Positions 15,124 to 23,839 of a stretch of 47,407 bases of DNA are shown in pieces (the first letter of the stretch is position 1; each line of letters starts with the position of its first letter). Source of the DNA: a bacterium ADurb.Bin236 (lineage in GTDB: Bacteria; UBP15; UBA6099); assembly GCA_002069885.1 (NCBI GenBank), contig MWCD01000030.1:1-47407 (forward strand). The letters run 5' to 3'. The translations under genes were made by a program, and so were the position numbers. The notes beneath the pieces are model-generated. The model made no database searches. It was not told where the DNA came from and saw only the letters and a program-made list of their open reading frames with translations.

Positions 15124-15708
15124 TCACTCTATTTCCTCATAGCCGTTCAGCAGCGCGTCGATGTCGAAGTCCGTCGCGCCGCCCAGCTTGACCTCCACTC
15201 TGAACTGCCTGCCGTCCAGAATCCTTATCGGAGTGGCGAACGCCGCCGACGTGTTGTTCGGAATCCCGAACGCGACAACCGCCAGCGTCTGCTCTACGGT
15301 CGAGTCGATTATCGCCGCCTCTGCGGGGATGTGCTGAACCGCTATTTCCGCCGCCGCGTCTCCGTTCACTCTCAGAAAAATGTCCGTTATGTAGAGATTG
15401 AACCCCGGAGAGGGAGCAAAATCGTCCGACGCGGCGGCTGTCCATCCCGCCTCGACCTCGCCGAAAGGGATGAGCAGGCATCCGCCCGGAAGATCGCACG
15501 TCGGGCGGGAGGGAACGCCCGAGCAGCGCAGCGCCCGGTCGCCGCCTGTTACTCCCGCCGTCCTCTCTCCGTCCGTCACCCGCGCGTATCCCGCCCTCGA
15601 TTCGGCGTCCATCGCGGGCATGTCGTTCTCCCCGTCCGTGACCTTCACCTTTCCAAGCAGCCTTCCTAGGTTGTTCCTGATTTCCTGTATCTGAGCGATA
15701 ATGAACAT
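15124..15708 (-). CDS. Phage tail-associated protein, unknown
   Basis: 194 residues with a strong AAGGAGG SD. The N-terminus is a short helix (FIIAQIQEIRNNLGRLLGKV); the rest is beta-rich and acidic, ending IDALLNGYEEIE. A segment VTDGERTAGVTGGD resembles the discoidin-entry motif VTDGDPATGVTGGY of the 1,635-aa tail protein, and the strand pattern FNLYITDIFLRVNG fits a beta-sandwich. It may bind a surface ligand. Its place between tail tip and lysis genes supports a tail fibre or tip accessory role. Confidence 0.6.
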   Translation of the reverse strand: MFIIAQIQEIRNNLGRLLGKVKVTDGENDMPAMDAESRAGYARVTDGERTAGVTGGDRALRCSGVPSRPTCDLPGGCLLIPFGEVEAGWTAAASDDFAPSPGFNLYITDIFLRVNGDAAAEIAVQHIPAEAAIIDSTVEQTLAVVAFGIPNNTSAAFATPIRILDGRQFRVEVKLGGATDFDIDALLNGYEEIE

Positions 15709-15718
15709 GCGCGCCTCC

Positions 15719-16642
15719 TTATGATATTTCCGAAATCACAGCCGCCACCCTCTGCTGCTGTGTCGCGATTGTCCTGACTATCGACGCGACGGGAGCCCCG
15801 GACGCGTCGTAAACCGAATGCGTGTAGCCTGACAGCAACCCTGCGGCGTCGTATCCGAGAGTCCAGCGGGCGGCGAGACACTCCATGCCCTCGTCCGCCC
15901 ACAGCGTCGCTCCGGCGACGTATCCGGAAAAACCCGTAATCGAGCCATCGTCGTCATATCTGGGAACGAGGAAACCGTCCCGCTCAAAGCGGGCGCGGCT
16001 GTGGCTCTTGAGAGCCGACGCCTCCCGCGCCGCCCACGGAACCGGGCCGGTCACGAAAGCCGCCACCGGGCCGACGCCCGACGCCCTGCCTTCGAGCGCC
16101 ACCGCGAACGCTCCCGCTTCGGTCGCTTCCGAAGCTCGCTCCGCTCGCCCGGCCGCCGCTGAAGCGACAAGGTAGTCGCCGGGAGCTATCGGAGCTGCGT
16201 CAGCGTCCGCCGTCACATTCATGCGTCCGCACAGGCACACTTCTCCTTTCTCGCCGTTCGGCGCCGCGTCCGAAATCCCGTCCGGCGAGTCCGAGCACAA
16301 TACTCCGAGCGCCGACAAATCTCCCGCTCCGGAGGCCGCGTCGAACGCGCCGCCCGCCGCGCCGTGAAGCGTCACGACGTCCCCGTGATTCATTCCCGCG
16401 CCGCTTCGGTTCGTCATCGCCGCCGTCGCCGCAGCGTCCGGGGCAGCCGGGGCGATTTCCCCTCTCTCGTCGCGCGGCTCGTTGTCCGCCAGACGCAGTT
16501 CCGAAATCATCTGGTAAACCGCCTGAATCTGCGCTCTCAGTCCGGCAAGCGCGGTCTGCACCGCCGCCTCCGTCTCCGATCTTCCGCTGTTGCGCGCTAT
16601 CTGCTCGACCCGCGTCTCCTTCGTGATAAATCTCCTCGCCAT
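15719..16642 (-). CDS. Putative tail fibre/tip accessory protein
   Basis: 307 residues, SD AGAGGAGG. The N-terminal 55 residues form a helix suited to trimerisation (EAAVQTALAGLRAQIQAVYQ). The middle (about 80-205) is a beta-rich Ala/Gly domain with repeated VxLxGxA/G patterns, similar in style to small phage capsid or fibre beta domains. The C-terminal WTLGYDAAGLLSGYTHSVYD plus a final helix TIATQQQRVAAVISEIS may be a chaperone-like or attachment region. It follows the giant tail protein. The precise role is unknown. Confidence 0.6.
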   Translation of the reverse strand: MARRFITKETRVEQIARNSGRSETEAAVQTALAGLRAQIQAVYQMISELRLADNEPRDERGEIAPAAPDAAATAAMTNRSGAGMNHGDVVTLHGAAGGAFDAASGAGDLSALGVLCSDSPDGISDAAPNGEKGEVCLCGRMNVTADADAAPIAPGDYLVASAAAGRAERASEATEAGAFAVALEGRASGVGPVAAFVTGPVPWAAREASALKSHSRARFERDGFLVPRYDDDGSITGFSGYVAGATLWADEGMECLAARWTLGYDAAGLLSGYTHSVYDASGAPVASIVRTIATQQQRVAAVISEIS

Positions 16643-16765
16643 TAGAGCCTCCTCTTCTCGCGTCCGGCATCGGACATGATTTGCCGCGCGGCAAAACAGC
16701 GCCCTCCGGCGCGCTCCGCCGCGAACTCCCGTTCGCGCGTTGTTTCTCTTGCGTGGTTGTTTCTC

Positions 16766-19700
16766 TTATGCGAGAGTCGCCCCGCCGAACTCGTCCCCGT
16801 CTTCAGTCGCCGAGCGGTCCTCGACGAAGAAAGTTTCGTCCACGCCGAGAGCCTTATTTATCACACGGATTGTGGAGAACACCGGCACGCCGGGAAGCCA
16901 CGGCGACCGGATGGAGACGCGGCTGACGAGCCTGACGATCTCTTCCAGCGTGTAGCGCGCGTCGAGGTCGACTTTGGCCTGCGTCGTAAGCGCGGCGTCT
17001 TCCGCCCCGCCCCTCGCCACATGCGTCTTTAAACCGTGCTTCTCAAGCAGTCCCCATCTATCGTACAGAGGCGCGCCGGGGTCCTCCGATTGCAGCCTCG
17101 CCTCTCCCATTATCGTCGTGTCGGGGTAACACTGTATCTCGCTTATCCCTATCTGGCTGTGAGTCTTGTCTCTTCCCCATTTGTAAAGCCCGAGGCTGTG
17201 GATGTTCACCCTGAGATACCGGACATTGACGCCCCGGTCGAAGTTCACTCCGGCCTTCAGGTGGACGTTCCCGCCCGGCGGCGCGTGAAACGGCTCCGCC
17301 ATTCTCACGAACGCGTCTCCGTCCGCCGACCCCCAGACGCTCATTATCTGAACCACTCCGCCCACTTCGCCCTCTGTGGACACTTGCGACGGCCTCGCCA
17401 CCACTATCGTTTCCGGCTCGCGAAGCTCCCCCATGTCCACTAACAGCGCGGGCGTCCCGTCAGGCTCCGAAGCCGCAAGCGCGTTCTGGACGTCCAGCGT
17501 CAATCCCTCACCCGGCTCTCCCCATTTGCCATATCCACCTGTCACTCCCGTCGCCGGGTCTCCGTCCGTCACGGATGAAACGTCCGCCCCCGGATGCCAG
17601 CCGTGCGGCCACACGTCCTCCACCTCCGCTCCGCGACAGTAATCCGGAAGCTCCTCGATCCTGCCCGTCCCGAAGCTCAGCGCCCTCGTCGCCACCGCCT
17701 CGTACGCCGGGTTGCATTCCAGCGACATTATGACGATGTCCCCATCCGATATCGTCGCGTCCTCGCCGCCCCGCGGTTTCTGCGCAAAGTAATCGCACTC
17801 AATCTTCCCGTCCCTGCCCTCTCTCAGGATATAATTCGGCGCGACCAGACGGCACACCTCGTTTATCGCGTCATACGTCGTGTTATGCGTCTTCGGCTTG
17901 AGCGAAAGAGGCCGCAGCGTGACTCCGCTCTTCTGAATCGAGCAATACGCGCAGTCGCCTTCCACCAACGCGCCTTCCGCCGGCGGCGACGCAAAAACTA
18001 TCCTCCCCGCGCGATATTCCCACTCGTAATCCCTTCCCGCCTCCATCTCCGCCCCGTTCACCCTTACCCTGTTCCTCTCGTCGTTCCTCAATATGTTGTT
18101 TTTAGGAAACCTCCAGACCGCCGCGCTTTCCCTCTCAAGCTTTGCTTCCGACAACGTCCGCGTCAGATACGACATGTCCAGCCCGCAACCGCCAAGCTCC
18201 TGCGGATATGTCAGCGCGCACACGATTATGTCTTCCGCCTCGTTCGTGCCCGGAACATACGAGTTGAACGTCGCCGTGATTGCTTTTTCCGACATATCCT
18301 CATCGAACACAACCTCGCCTGAAGCCAAATCAATGGAATACGCCGCCACCTGCTCTCCGTCCGCGAACACTGCCGGCTCCGGCCTTGACGCCAAATCCGT
18401 CGTTCTGCCATTTTCATCTTCATGCCGATACGTCAGCCCGTCGTCGCTCGTCAGCAAAACATTCGCGTTTATCTTCAGCTCCGGCGAGTGATAGCCCTGA
18501 TAGACGGACCTCGTGACGAACGTCGCGATGGCTCCCATCGCCGTCGCCTCCATCGTCGCCGCCCCCTCTTCAATCTCTGCAGGCGACTGCGCTATGAACG
18601 CTTGCCCCTCCGTTATCCACGTCCACTCCGCGCCGTCCCAGACCCCGCGCTCCACGTTCAACCTCGACATATCCTGCAGCGCGCCGTCGTAGCTTCCGGG
18701 CAATCCCTCGCTCTCGTTCAGCGAGCTTCTCGCCCACGGCAGATACTCCGCGCCGCGCACGCCGAACGAGAACCTGCAGCTTGCCTGCCCCTTGCTTTGA
18801 CTCCATCGCGGCGCAAAGAACGTCGCGGGCTGTCCGAACGCGTCTGCCGGATGCGTAGCGCCCGCCCCCATGATGATGTCCGGCGCGCTTCCGTCCCACC
18901 ACACGCGCGGATCTCGCGACCATCCCCCGCCTTCGCCTTCCTCTTTCTCTATTTGCCATATCCAGATTTCGCCTCGCGCGTTATCCGCTAGAGACTGGCT
19001 GCCCTTGCCGGTAAAAAAGCCCATGCTCCGGTTTTTGAAGTTCACAAACGCTCCTGATATTCCGGCGTTGACATCGCTTATTGCGTCGTCAATATGCTCA
19101 AGTTCGGCGTCCCTCCGAAAATCAAGAAACCCGGACTCCTTCAGGTCGTATATCTGAATCGCAAGGTTAGGGCTTCCTGCCTTTGTAACCGGGAACGGGT
19201 CGAGAACGCCGACGTTGACAAGCTCGTCTCTCGAAACGACAAGCGCGTGATTGTCGGTTAATCGGGCAATCGCGCCTGTTTTATTAAACGCTAGCGCTTC
19301 CGCGTCCGTCCTCTCCCCGTTCGCGCCATCGCCCCCGATGAACTTTGCGTCATTCGATATCATGTATTTGTCGTTTAATATGTAATCCTTTCCCGCGCCC
19401 GTTCCTACGAAAAGCCAGTTAATCGTCTTGTCTATCGCATGACCGTCCGCCATCAGCGTCGCAATTATGGCTATAGCGTTCGATGCCGGATATAACAGCG
19501 TTATAGGCGTGTTGTGCGTTCCGGGGAAAAGCCTCGCAAGCGTCGCGTTTACAGGGCCTTCGCCGTCAATGTCAAAATCCTCTCCGTCCAGCAAAACAAT
19601 TTTGGGTTCGGGATTTTGCGAAGACTGCGGTGAGCCGACATATAATATGTCGCCGTCCGCATTCACAAACGCGCAATACGTCCCTGTCGGCTCAAACACA

Positions 19701-21673
19701 TTGGTGGAATATACAATTCCGTTCCACTCTATCGCGCAACAAGTCGCCACATATTTGCCGCTGTCAGAATCGTATGTTAGCGACGGCCTGACAAGCCCCG
19801 ATTCATGCCGCGTCAACTTGTCGCCAGTGTGCCGCCATAGTCCCGCGCCTTCGCCGAACCCATCGGCGATCGATGCCGCCCACGCCGGAAACGCGTATGC
19901 TCCGGCTTCCTCAGAATAAGTTATGCCATTGCTGATTCTCGCGTGGACGCCGGACACATCGACTTGTTTGCCGAATTTTAACGGGGATTCCGCGCCGCCT
20001 GGCAAATAATCTTTTTCCGGCAGCTTATCATCGTTTTCCAACATCAGTGGCGCGTCGCTTTTCGCGTCTATACAATCCACTATGCCGCCGTTGCAAGGGT
20101 ATGGATAGACATAAGTCGGGAATCTCAATGTAAATGGGTCTTGCGCGGGCCACACCCCGCCCCCCAAATATTCCGGTTTCGGTATGTCCTCGGCGGGCCG
20201 CTTGTAGTTCGCGCCTATTCTTATTTGAAGCGACCCGGAATTACACGTCACAACCTGATTGGTCATTACGGGGCGTTTTTCCGGAAAATAATCTCCATCG
20301 TCGCTCCAAAACGAAGTCCCGTAATCGCCCTCAATATACGAATATGCCAAAGCATCCGAATTAAAGTCGTCAGAATCGTCAACCCAGTCTATGCCGCCTG
20401 TGTGCGCCTGTTCTATCTGAACCCGCGCCGCGCCGACCACGCCCTCAAATTCAACCGTCCTTATGTCAAAACCGGCAACTTGGTGAAACAAATAATAATC
20501 TGATGCCGTTTCAACATATAGCGAAACCACCTCGGATTCCAACTCCGCAACATAGCTGTGAACAGCCTCCGACGTTCCGGCAAGCAGTCTTTCAATATCC
20601 AGCCTGAATATAAACGGCTCCACTCCGAAGGCGCTTGCTTCGTAATAGCCCCCTGTCACAACCGGATATGTCGAATTCGGGTTTGAAACCATTAATATCT
20701 CGCCCTGCGCCCCGCTGTCCTGAACCTCGAAAGAGCCGACATCGTAAAACGGCAGCGCGACATCTCCTCCGATTGTGCCGTTAGCCTGCAGAAGCGCGCC
20801 ATGTCCCATCGGGCTTATGCTCGGCTGATTCAACACGGTAACGCTTGAGTCGAAAAGTTCCCCGGAATGATTTATCTGTGTCGGCGTGGGGATCCATCCG
20901 TGTTGCATCACAAAGCTATATTCCCCTGCCTGCGTGAAATATCCGAGTTGTCTAAACACCGGGTCGCCGCCTCCCAACAAACCCGCGCCGTGCGCCCAAA
21001 CCCACCACCGCCCGCGATAGTATCTGACGAATTTTATACAGCACGCCGAAGTTGTCCCGATTATGTCGCGCGGCGCATAAAACGTTTCGCATTCGAGATA
21101 GTTATCGTTAGGGGATAGTCGGTTGCATTGACCGGTAAAAAGCTCGTTTTTCTCTTTCGCGCAATCGATGATTATCAGGCAAGGAGCCACGCCAGTTCCG
21201 CCCACGCCCGGCGTTCCCGCCCCGCCAGTCGCTATCGCCAACTGATTCTTGTCCGGGTTGAACGCAATGTCATACGGAAAATCCGATTCGCCGAAAAGCC
21301 CCGGCCAGCCTCCGCATGTCCCGGCATTCACTACGTCGATATAGTCCCCGCTTCCCGGTTCTTCATCATGATTTATTATTGAGACTATTGCGTTGCTCTC
21401 GGAATCAAGCCGCTCGTCGTGCAGCAGAAAAGTCCTGTTGCGCTTTTCATCATGAATGATTTTCTTATATTTGCCGCTGACAGTATGATACGGATGCTGT
21501 TGCGCTCCCGCCACATCGGGATCGACTTTCACAACTTCCGTCGCCTCCTGCGCGGCAGGCAGAGCCTTTGCCCCGGCCGGTTTGAGTATCTTCATGCGCC
21601 ACGCCGTCTTGCGCCAACCCTTTTTCAACTCCGCCATCTGTTCTTCCATCAACGCGACATCCCTGTAATCCAT
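16766..21673 (-). CDS. Giant tail tip/hub protein with discoidin-like domain
   Basis: 1,635 residues, SD GGAGG, the largest gene here. After a basic N-terminal helix comes a long beta-rich region (about 60-900). This includes a 120-residue module (SLTYDSDSGKYVATCCAIEW...TPITLLYPASN) also present in the capsid-adjacent 460-aa protein. Near 1270-1310, TYDAINEVCRLVAPNYILRE resembles a tail-hub domain that assembles at the tail end. Around 1370-1515 a F5/8-type (discoidin) domain is evident: VTDGDPATGVTGGYGKWG, VWGSADGDAFVRM, VRYLRVNIHSLG, ISEIQCYP. Such domains usually bind carbohydrate or lipid. It probably forms the central tip and receptor-binding assembly, analogous to lambda J or GTA gp15. 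The exact fold order is inferred. Confidence 0.75.
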   Translation of the reverse strand: MDYRDVALMEEQMAELKKGWRKTAWRMKILKPAGAKALPAAQEATEVVKVDPDVAGAQQHPYHTVSGKYKKIIHDEKRNRTFLLHDERLDSESNAIVSIINHDEEPGSGDYIDVVNAGTCGGWPGLFGESDFPYDIAFNPDKNQLAIATGGAGTPGVGGTGVAPCLIIIDCAKEKNELFTGQCNRLSPNDNYLECETFYAPRDIIGTTSACCIKFVRYYRGRWWVWAHGAGLLGGGDPVFRQLGYFTQAGEYSFVMQHGWIPTPTQINHSGELFDSSVTVLNQPSISPMGHGALLQANGTIGGDVALPFYDVGSFEVQDSGAQGEILMVSNPNSTYPVVTGGYYEASAFGVEPFIFRLDIERLLAGTSEAVHSYVAELESEVVSLYVETASDYYLFHQVAGFDIRTVEFEGVVGAARVQIEQAHTGGIDWVDDSDDFNSDALAYSYIEGDYGTSFWSDDGDYFPEKRPVMTNQVVTCNSGSLQIRIGANYKRPAEDIPKPEYLGGGVWPAQDPFTLRFPTYVYPYPCNGGIVDCIDAKSDAPLMLENDDKLPEKDYLPGGAESPLKFGKQVDVSGVHARISNGITYSEEAGAYAFPAWAASIADGFGEGAGLWRHTGDKLTRHESGLVRPSLTYDSDSGKYVATCCAIEWNGIVYSTNVFEPTGTYCAFVNADGDILYVGSPQSSQNPEPKIVLLDGEDFDIDGEGPVNATLARLFPGTHNTPITLLYPASNAIAIIATLMADGHAIDKTINWLFVGTGAGKDYILNDKYMISNDAKFIGGDGANGERTDAEALAFNKTGAIARLTDNHALVVSRDELVNVGVLDPFPVTKAGSPNLAIQIYDLKESGFLDFRRDAELEHIDDAISDVNAGISGAFVNFKNRSMGFFTGKGSQSLADNARGEIWIWQIEKEEGEGGGWSRDPRVWWDGSAPDIIMGAGATHPADAFGQPATFFAPRWSQSKGQASCRFSFGVRGAEYLPWARSSLNESEGLPGSYDGALQDMSRLNVERGVWDGAEWTWITEGQAFIAQSPAEIEEGAATMEATAMGAIATFVTRSVYQGYHSPELKINANVLLTSDDGLTYRHEDENGRTTDLASRPEPAVFADGEQVAAYSIDLASGEVVFDEDMSEKAITATFNSYVPGTNEAEDIIVCALTYPQELGGCGLDMSYLTRTLSEAKLERESAAVWRFPKNNILRNDERNRVRVNGAEMEAGRDYEWEYRAGRIVFASPPAEGALVEGDCAYCSIQKSGVTLRPLSLKPKTHNTTYDAINEVCRLVAPNYILREGRDGKIECDYFAQKPRGGEDATISDGDIVIMSLECNPAYEAVATRALSFGTGRIEELPDYCRGAEVEDVWPHGWHPGADVSSVTDGDPATGVTGGYGKWGEPGEGLTLDVQNALAASEPDGTPALLVDMGELREPETIVVARPSQVSTEGEVGGVVQIMSVWGSADGDAFVRMAEPFHAPPGGNVHLKAGVNFDRGVNVRYLRVNIHSLGLYKWGRDKTHSQIGISEIQCYPDTTIMGEARLQSEDPGAPLYDRWGLLEKHGLKTHVARGGAEDAALTTQAKVDLDARYTLEEIVRLVSRVSIRSPWLPGVPVFSTIRVINKALGVDETFFVEDRSATEDGDEFGGATLA

Positions 21674-21736
21674 AATCCCGCCTCCGCATTTGCGCTTTTC
21701 CGAAACGCAAAACAGCCTCTAATAACGCCCGTTTTT

Positions 21737-22336
21737 TCACGCTTCAAGCTGAATCACGCTCATGGCAATCCGGGTGAACCCCGGCATTCCGGGTATCTCT
21801 TTGAACGCCGGATAACTCGCCGGATACAGCCGCTCCAAACTGTTCAGCGGAGCCGCGAGCGATGCCCTTTTCAGATCGAACGTCGTTCCTACCGTCTCAG
21901 CAATCCGCCTTATCTCGTCCCAGAACGTCTGTTCGGCATACTCCCACACAATCAGCCCGCGCCAGCCCGTCGTCTTCTCCGCGCTTTCCGTCACTATCGT
22001 TCTGCCGTTCGCGTCCTTCGCCGCCTTGACATTCAGCTCCCGCTCGACTTCGTACACCGACAACTCGTTGCGCGAGCCGCATTCTAGCCTCCACGCATAA
22101 TCGCACTTCACCTCGCGCCCCGCGCGCGTCTCGTGGAACGTCACGCTCGCCGCCGTTTCCGCGTCTCCGGGATCGAACACATACTCCCCGGCGTCCGCCC
22201 GCGAGCCGTCCACCCTGACAACCGGCTCAGGCTCCGCTTCCGCCCCTCTGCCGCTCAACACGAACTTCAGTCCGTCCCCGAAGTCCTCCGCCATTTCCCC
22301 TCTGCGTTTCACTATCAAAACCGCGTCTCCGCTCAT
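21737..22336 (-). CDS. Putative distal tail protein
   Basis: 199 residues. Mixed beta structure with WRGLIVWEYAEQTFWDEIRR, a GTTFDLKRASL segment and a C-terminal strand FTRIAMSVIQLEA. Size and place (between tape measure and giant tip) match distal tail/baseplate proteins of siphophages, and the equivalent GTA gp12 position. Sequence signatures are too weak to name the family. Start ATG 22336 follows GGGGCGAGGCG. Confidence 0.55.
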   Translation of the reverse strand: MSGDAVLIVKRRGEMAEDFGDGLKFVLSGRGAEAEPEPVVRVDGSRADAGEYVFDPGDAETAASVTFHETRAGREVKCDYAWRLECGSRNELSVYEVERELNVKAAKDANGRTIVTESAEKTTGWRGLIVWEYAEQTFWDEIRRIAETVGTTFDLKRASLAAPLNSLERLYPASYPAFKEIPGMPGFTRIAMSVIQLEA

Positions 22337-22406
22337 CGCCTCGCCCCGCCTTTCTTTTGGCGTTTGCCGGACGCCGCCCGTATTTTGCCATCCGTCAACT
22401 CGCGTC

Positions 22407-23054
22407 TTATCCGTGATTGAAGTTCGTCCGCCTCGGCAGCCCCGATATCGAGTTCATCACCGACGACCTCACCCATTTGTCCTCCGATATCGCGTCAAAC
22501 TCCCTAGACGGCTTTATGTGCACCGTCACTTCCGGCGACATCCTCGGTTCGGCGAATTTCCTCAGCATCCCGCCGTCCGCGTTCCGCGACGAAAACGCCG
22601 CCCGCTCGAACACCTCCGAGCCGTACAACTGGCTCATGTCCCCTCCGAAGAACGCCGTTCCGCTCTTAAATATCTCCTCTACGCCGGACATCTCCGGCTT
22701 CTTCTTTTTATCCAGCAGCCCCGTCATCGAAGCTATCGAGAGCAACCCGCCGACAACCCCGCCCGCTCCGCCCCCGAAAAACGACAGTTCGCTTCCCAGC
22801 AACTTCCCGAGCGCGCCGCCAAGCCCGCCCCCGATTATTCCACCGCCGCCCGCTCCGCCCGCCAGAAACCCTGTCGCTCCTCCGCCCCCGAACGCCGCGC
22901 CCCTTATCGCTTCGCCAATCGCCCTCTTCAGCCCGCTCTTTATTTCCTTCCCTATCGATTCGCCTATCCGGCCGCCGCTCAACGCCTCCCCTATCCCTCT
23001 CTCAAACGCCCCCCTGAACGCCTCGCTCATCTCCCTGTCGAAATCCTTCATCAT
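22407..23054 (-). CDS. Short tail tape measure-like protein
   Basis: 215 residues from ATG 23054 with AAAGGAGG six bases upstream. The N-terminal half is an amphipathic helix series (MSEAFRGAFERGIGEAL, IGKEIKSGLKRAIGEAIRGA). A long Gly/Ala/Leu-rich hydrophobic region with several GGGxGG runs follows, typical of tape measures. The C-terminus carries an unusual basic end (RRTNFNHG). It lies just after the tail chaperones. Its length is far below that of most siphophage tape measures and close to the short ones of gene transfer agents, implying a short tail. Assignment is from position and composition. Confidence 0.6.
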   Translation of the reverse strand: MMKDFDREMSEAFRGAFERGIGEALSGGRIGESIGKEIKSGLKRAIGEAIRGAAFGGGGATGFLAGGAGGGGIIGGGLGGALGKLLGSELSFFGGGAGGVVGGLLSIASMTGLLDKKKKPEMSGVEEIFKSGTAFFGGDMSQLYGSEVFERAAFSSRNADGGMLRKFAEPRMSPEVTVHIKPSREFDAISEDKWVRSSVMNSISGLPRRTNFNHG

Positions 23055-23148
23055 CCAAAACCTCCTTTCACATTGCGCCACAAAACAGACAGCCGCCCTC
23101 GGCCGCCCGGACTCTTCCGTTTTCTCCCGGATTGCTTTCGCCCGGCCT

Positions 23149-23412
23149 TCAGATTCTCCTCAAACCGCCCGACGCTCCGAAAACCTTTTCTTTCAGCTCG
23201 TTCAGCATTCCGTCTCCCGCCTCGCGCGCCCGCTCCCTGTCCATGAACGCGCACACTGCGTTGAACTGCTTCATAGTCATCCCCGCCGCGCGGCCCGGCT
23301 CAATTCCGAACCTCAGCAACATCACTCCCGCTATATCTCCCCAGTCGGCCCCGGCGGTTCCTCTTCGTCCTTCCCGGCCAGACCGCTCTTTTTTTTTACC
23401 AGTTCCGCACAC
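23149..23412 (-). CDS. Tail assembly chaperone T part, made by -1 frameshift from G
   Basis: This frame overlaps the end of the G gene and is open through the nine-A run at 23389-23397. It has no convincing start of its own. In the G frame the codons read GTA AAA AAA AAG, giving the classic A AAA AAG slippery heptamer; slipping by -1 enters this frame (KKKERSGREG...). The T part carries DWGDIAGVMLLRFGI and MTMKQFNAVCAFMD, typical of small tail chaperone second domains. The G-T fusion (about 217 residues) would help load the tail tube around the tape measure, as lambda gpG/gpGT do. Confidence 0.75.
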   Translation of the reverse strand: MCGTGKKKERSGREGRRGTAGADWGDIAGVMLLRFGIEPGRAAGMTMKQFNAVCAFMDRERAREAGDGMLNELKEKVFGASGGLRRI

Positions 23413-23783
23413 CGGGCCGCGAACTCGTCGTGACAGATGTCAAGGTTTGCCTCCACCGCCCGGTCCCTCAACTCCTTCGCGTCCTTCAGCGTCAGCATCT
23501 TAGAGAGCGACCGCGCGGAATAATCAGGCAACCCCATCGCGCGCCGCGCCCTCGCCCACAGCCCCGGCTCAGCCGCCATCAGCGTCTTTTGCAGAAACAC
23601 CGCCCATGCCCCTCCTGCTACCGGCGACACCCACATGTCCGCCAGCGCGCCGTAGAACTCCTCCAGACGCCCTATAGGAAACACCCGGATCCTCCACGCC
23701 CTTCCCGCTGAATCCGTCACCCGCTCCTCTCCCGCCATCTCCGCAGCCGTATACCTCTTCTCCGCTCTTCCCTTATACGCCAT
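23331..23783 (-). CDS. Tail assembly chaperone (G-type)
   Basis: 150 residues from ATG 23783, which has AAGGAGGGAGAA directly before it; an in-frame upstream start at 23843 is rejected. The protein is mostly helical (GRLEEFYGALADMWV, TLKDAKELRDRAVEANLDI), with the slippery lysine run near its end and an acidic Pro-rich tail EEEPPGPTGEI. Position right after the tail tube gene and the -1 overlap with T define it as the first tail chaperone. It is translated in excess of the frameshifted G-T form. Confidence 0.8.
   Translation of the reverse strand: MAYKGRAEKRYTAAEMAGEERVTDSAGRAWRIRVFPIGRLEEFYGALADMWVSPVAGGAWAVFLQKTLMAAEPGLWARARRAMGLPDYSARSLSKMLTLKDAKELRDRAVEANLDICHDEFAARCAELVKKKSGLAGKDEEEPPGPTGEI
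23389..23397 (-). promoter_or_regulatory. Programmed -1 ribosomal frameshift site
   Basis: Nine consecutive A on the minus strand read in the G frame as GTA AAA AAA AAG. The A AAA AAG heptamer is the standard efficient bacterial slippery sequence. It lies exactly inside the G/T overlap. Confidence 0.8.
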
Positions 23784-23839
23784 TTCTCCCTCCTTTTTCA
23801 TCCTATTCGGTTTTTCGAGTTGAAACAAAGACGGACGCC

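Noticed and set aside
14508-15669. Long plus-strand frames over the lysis and tail genes
   Set aside because: They are antisense to genes with strong SDs and recognisable motifs, and their translations are Arg/Ser/Pro-rich artefacts of GC-rich sequence.
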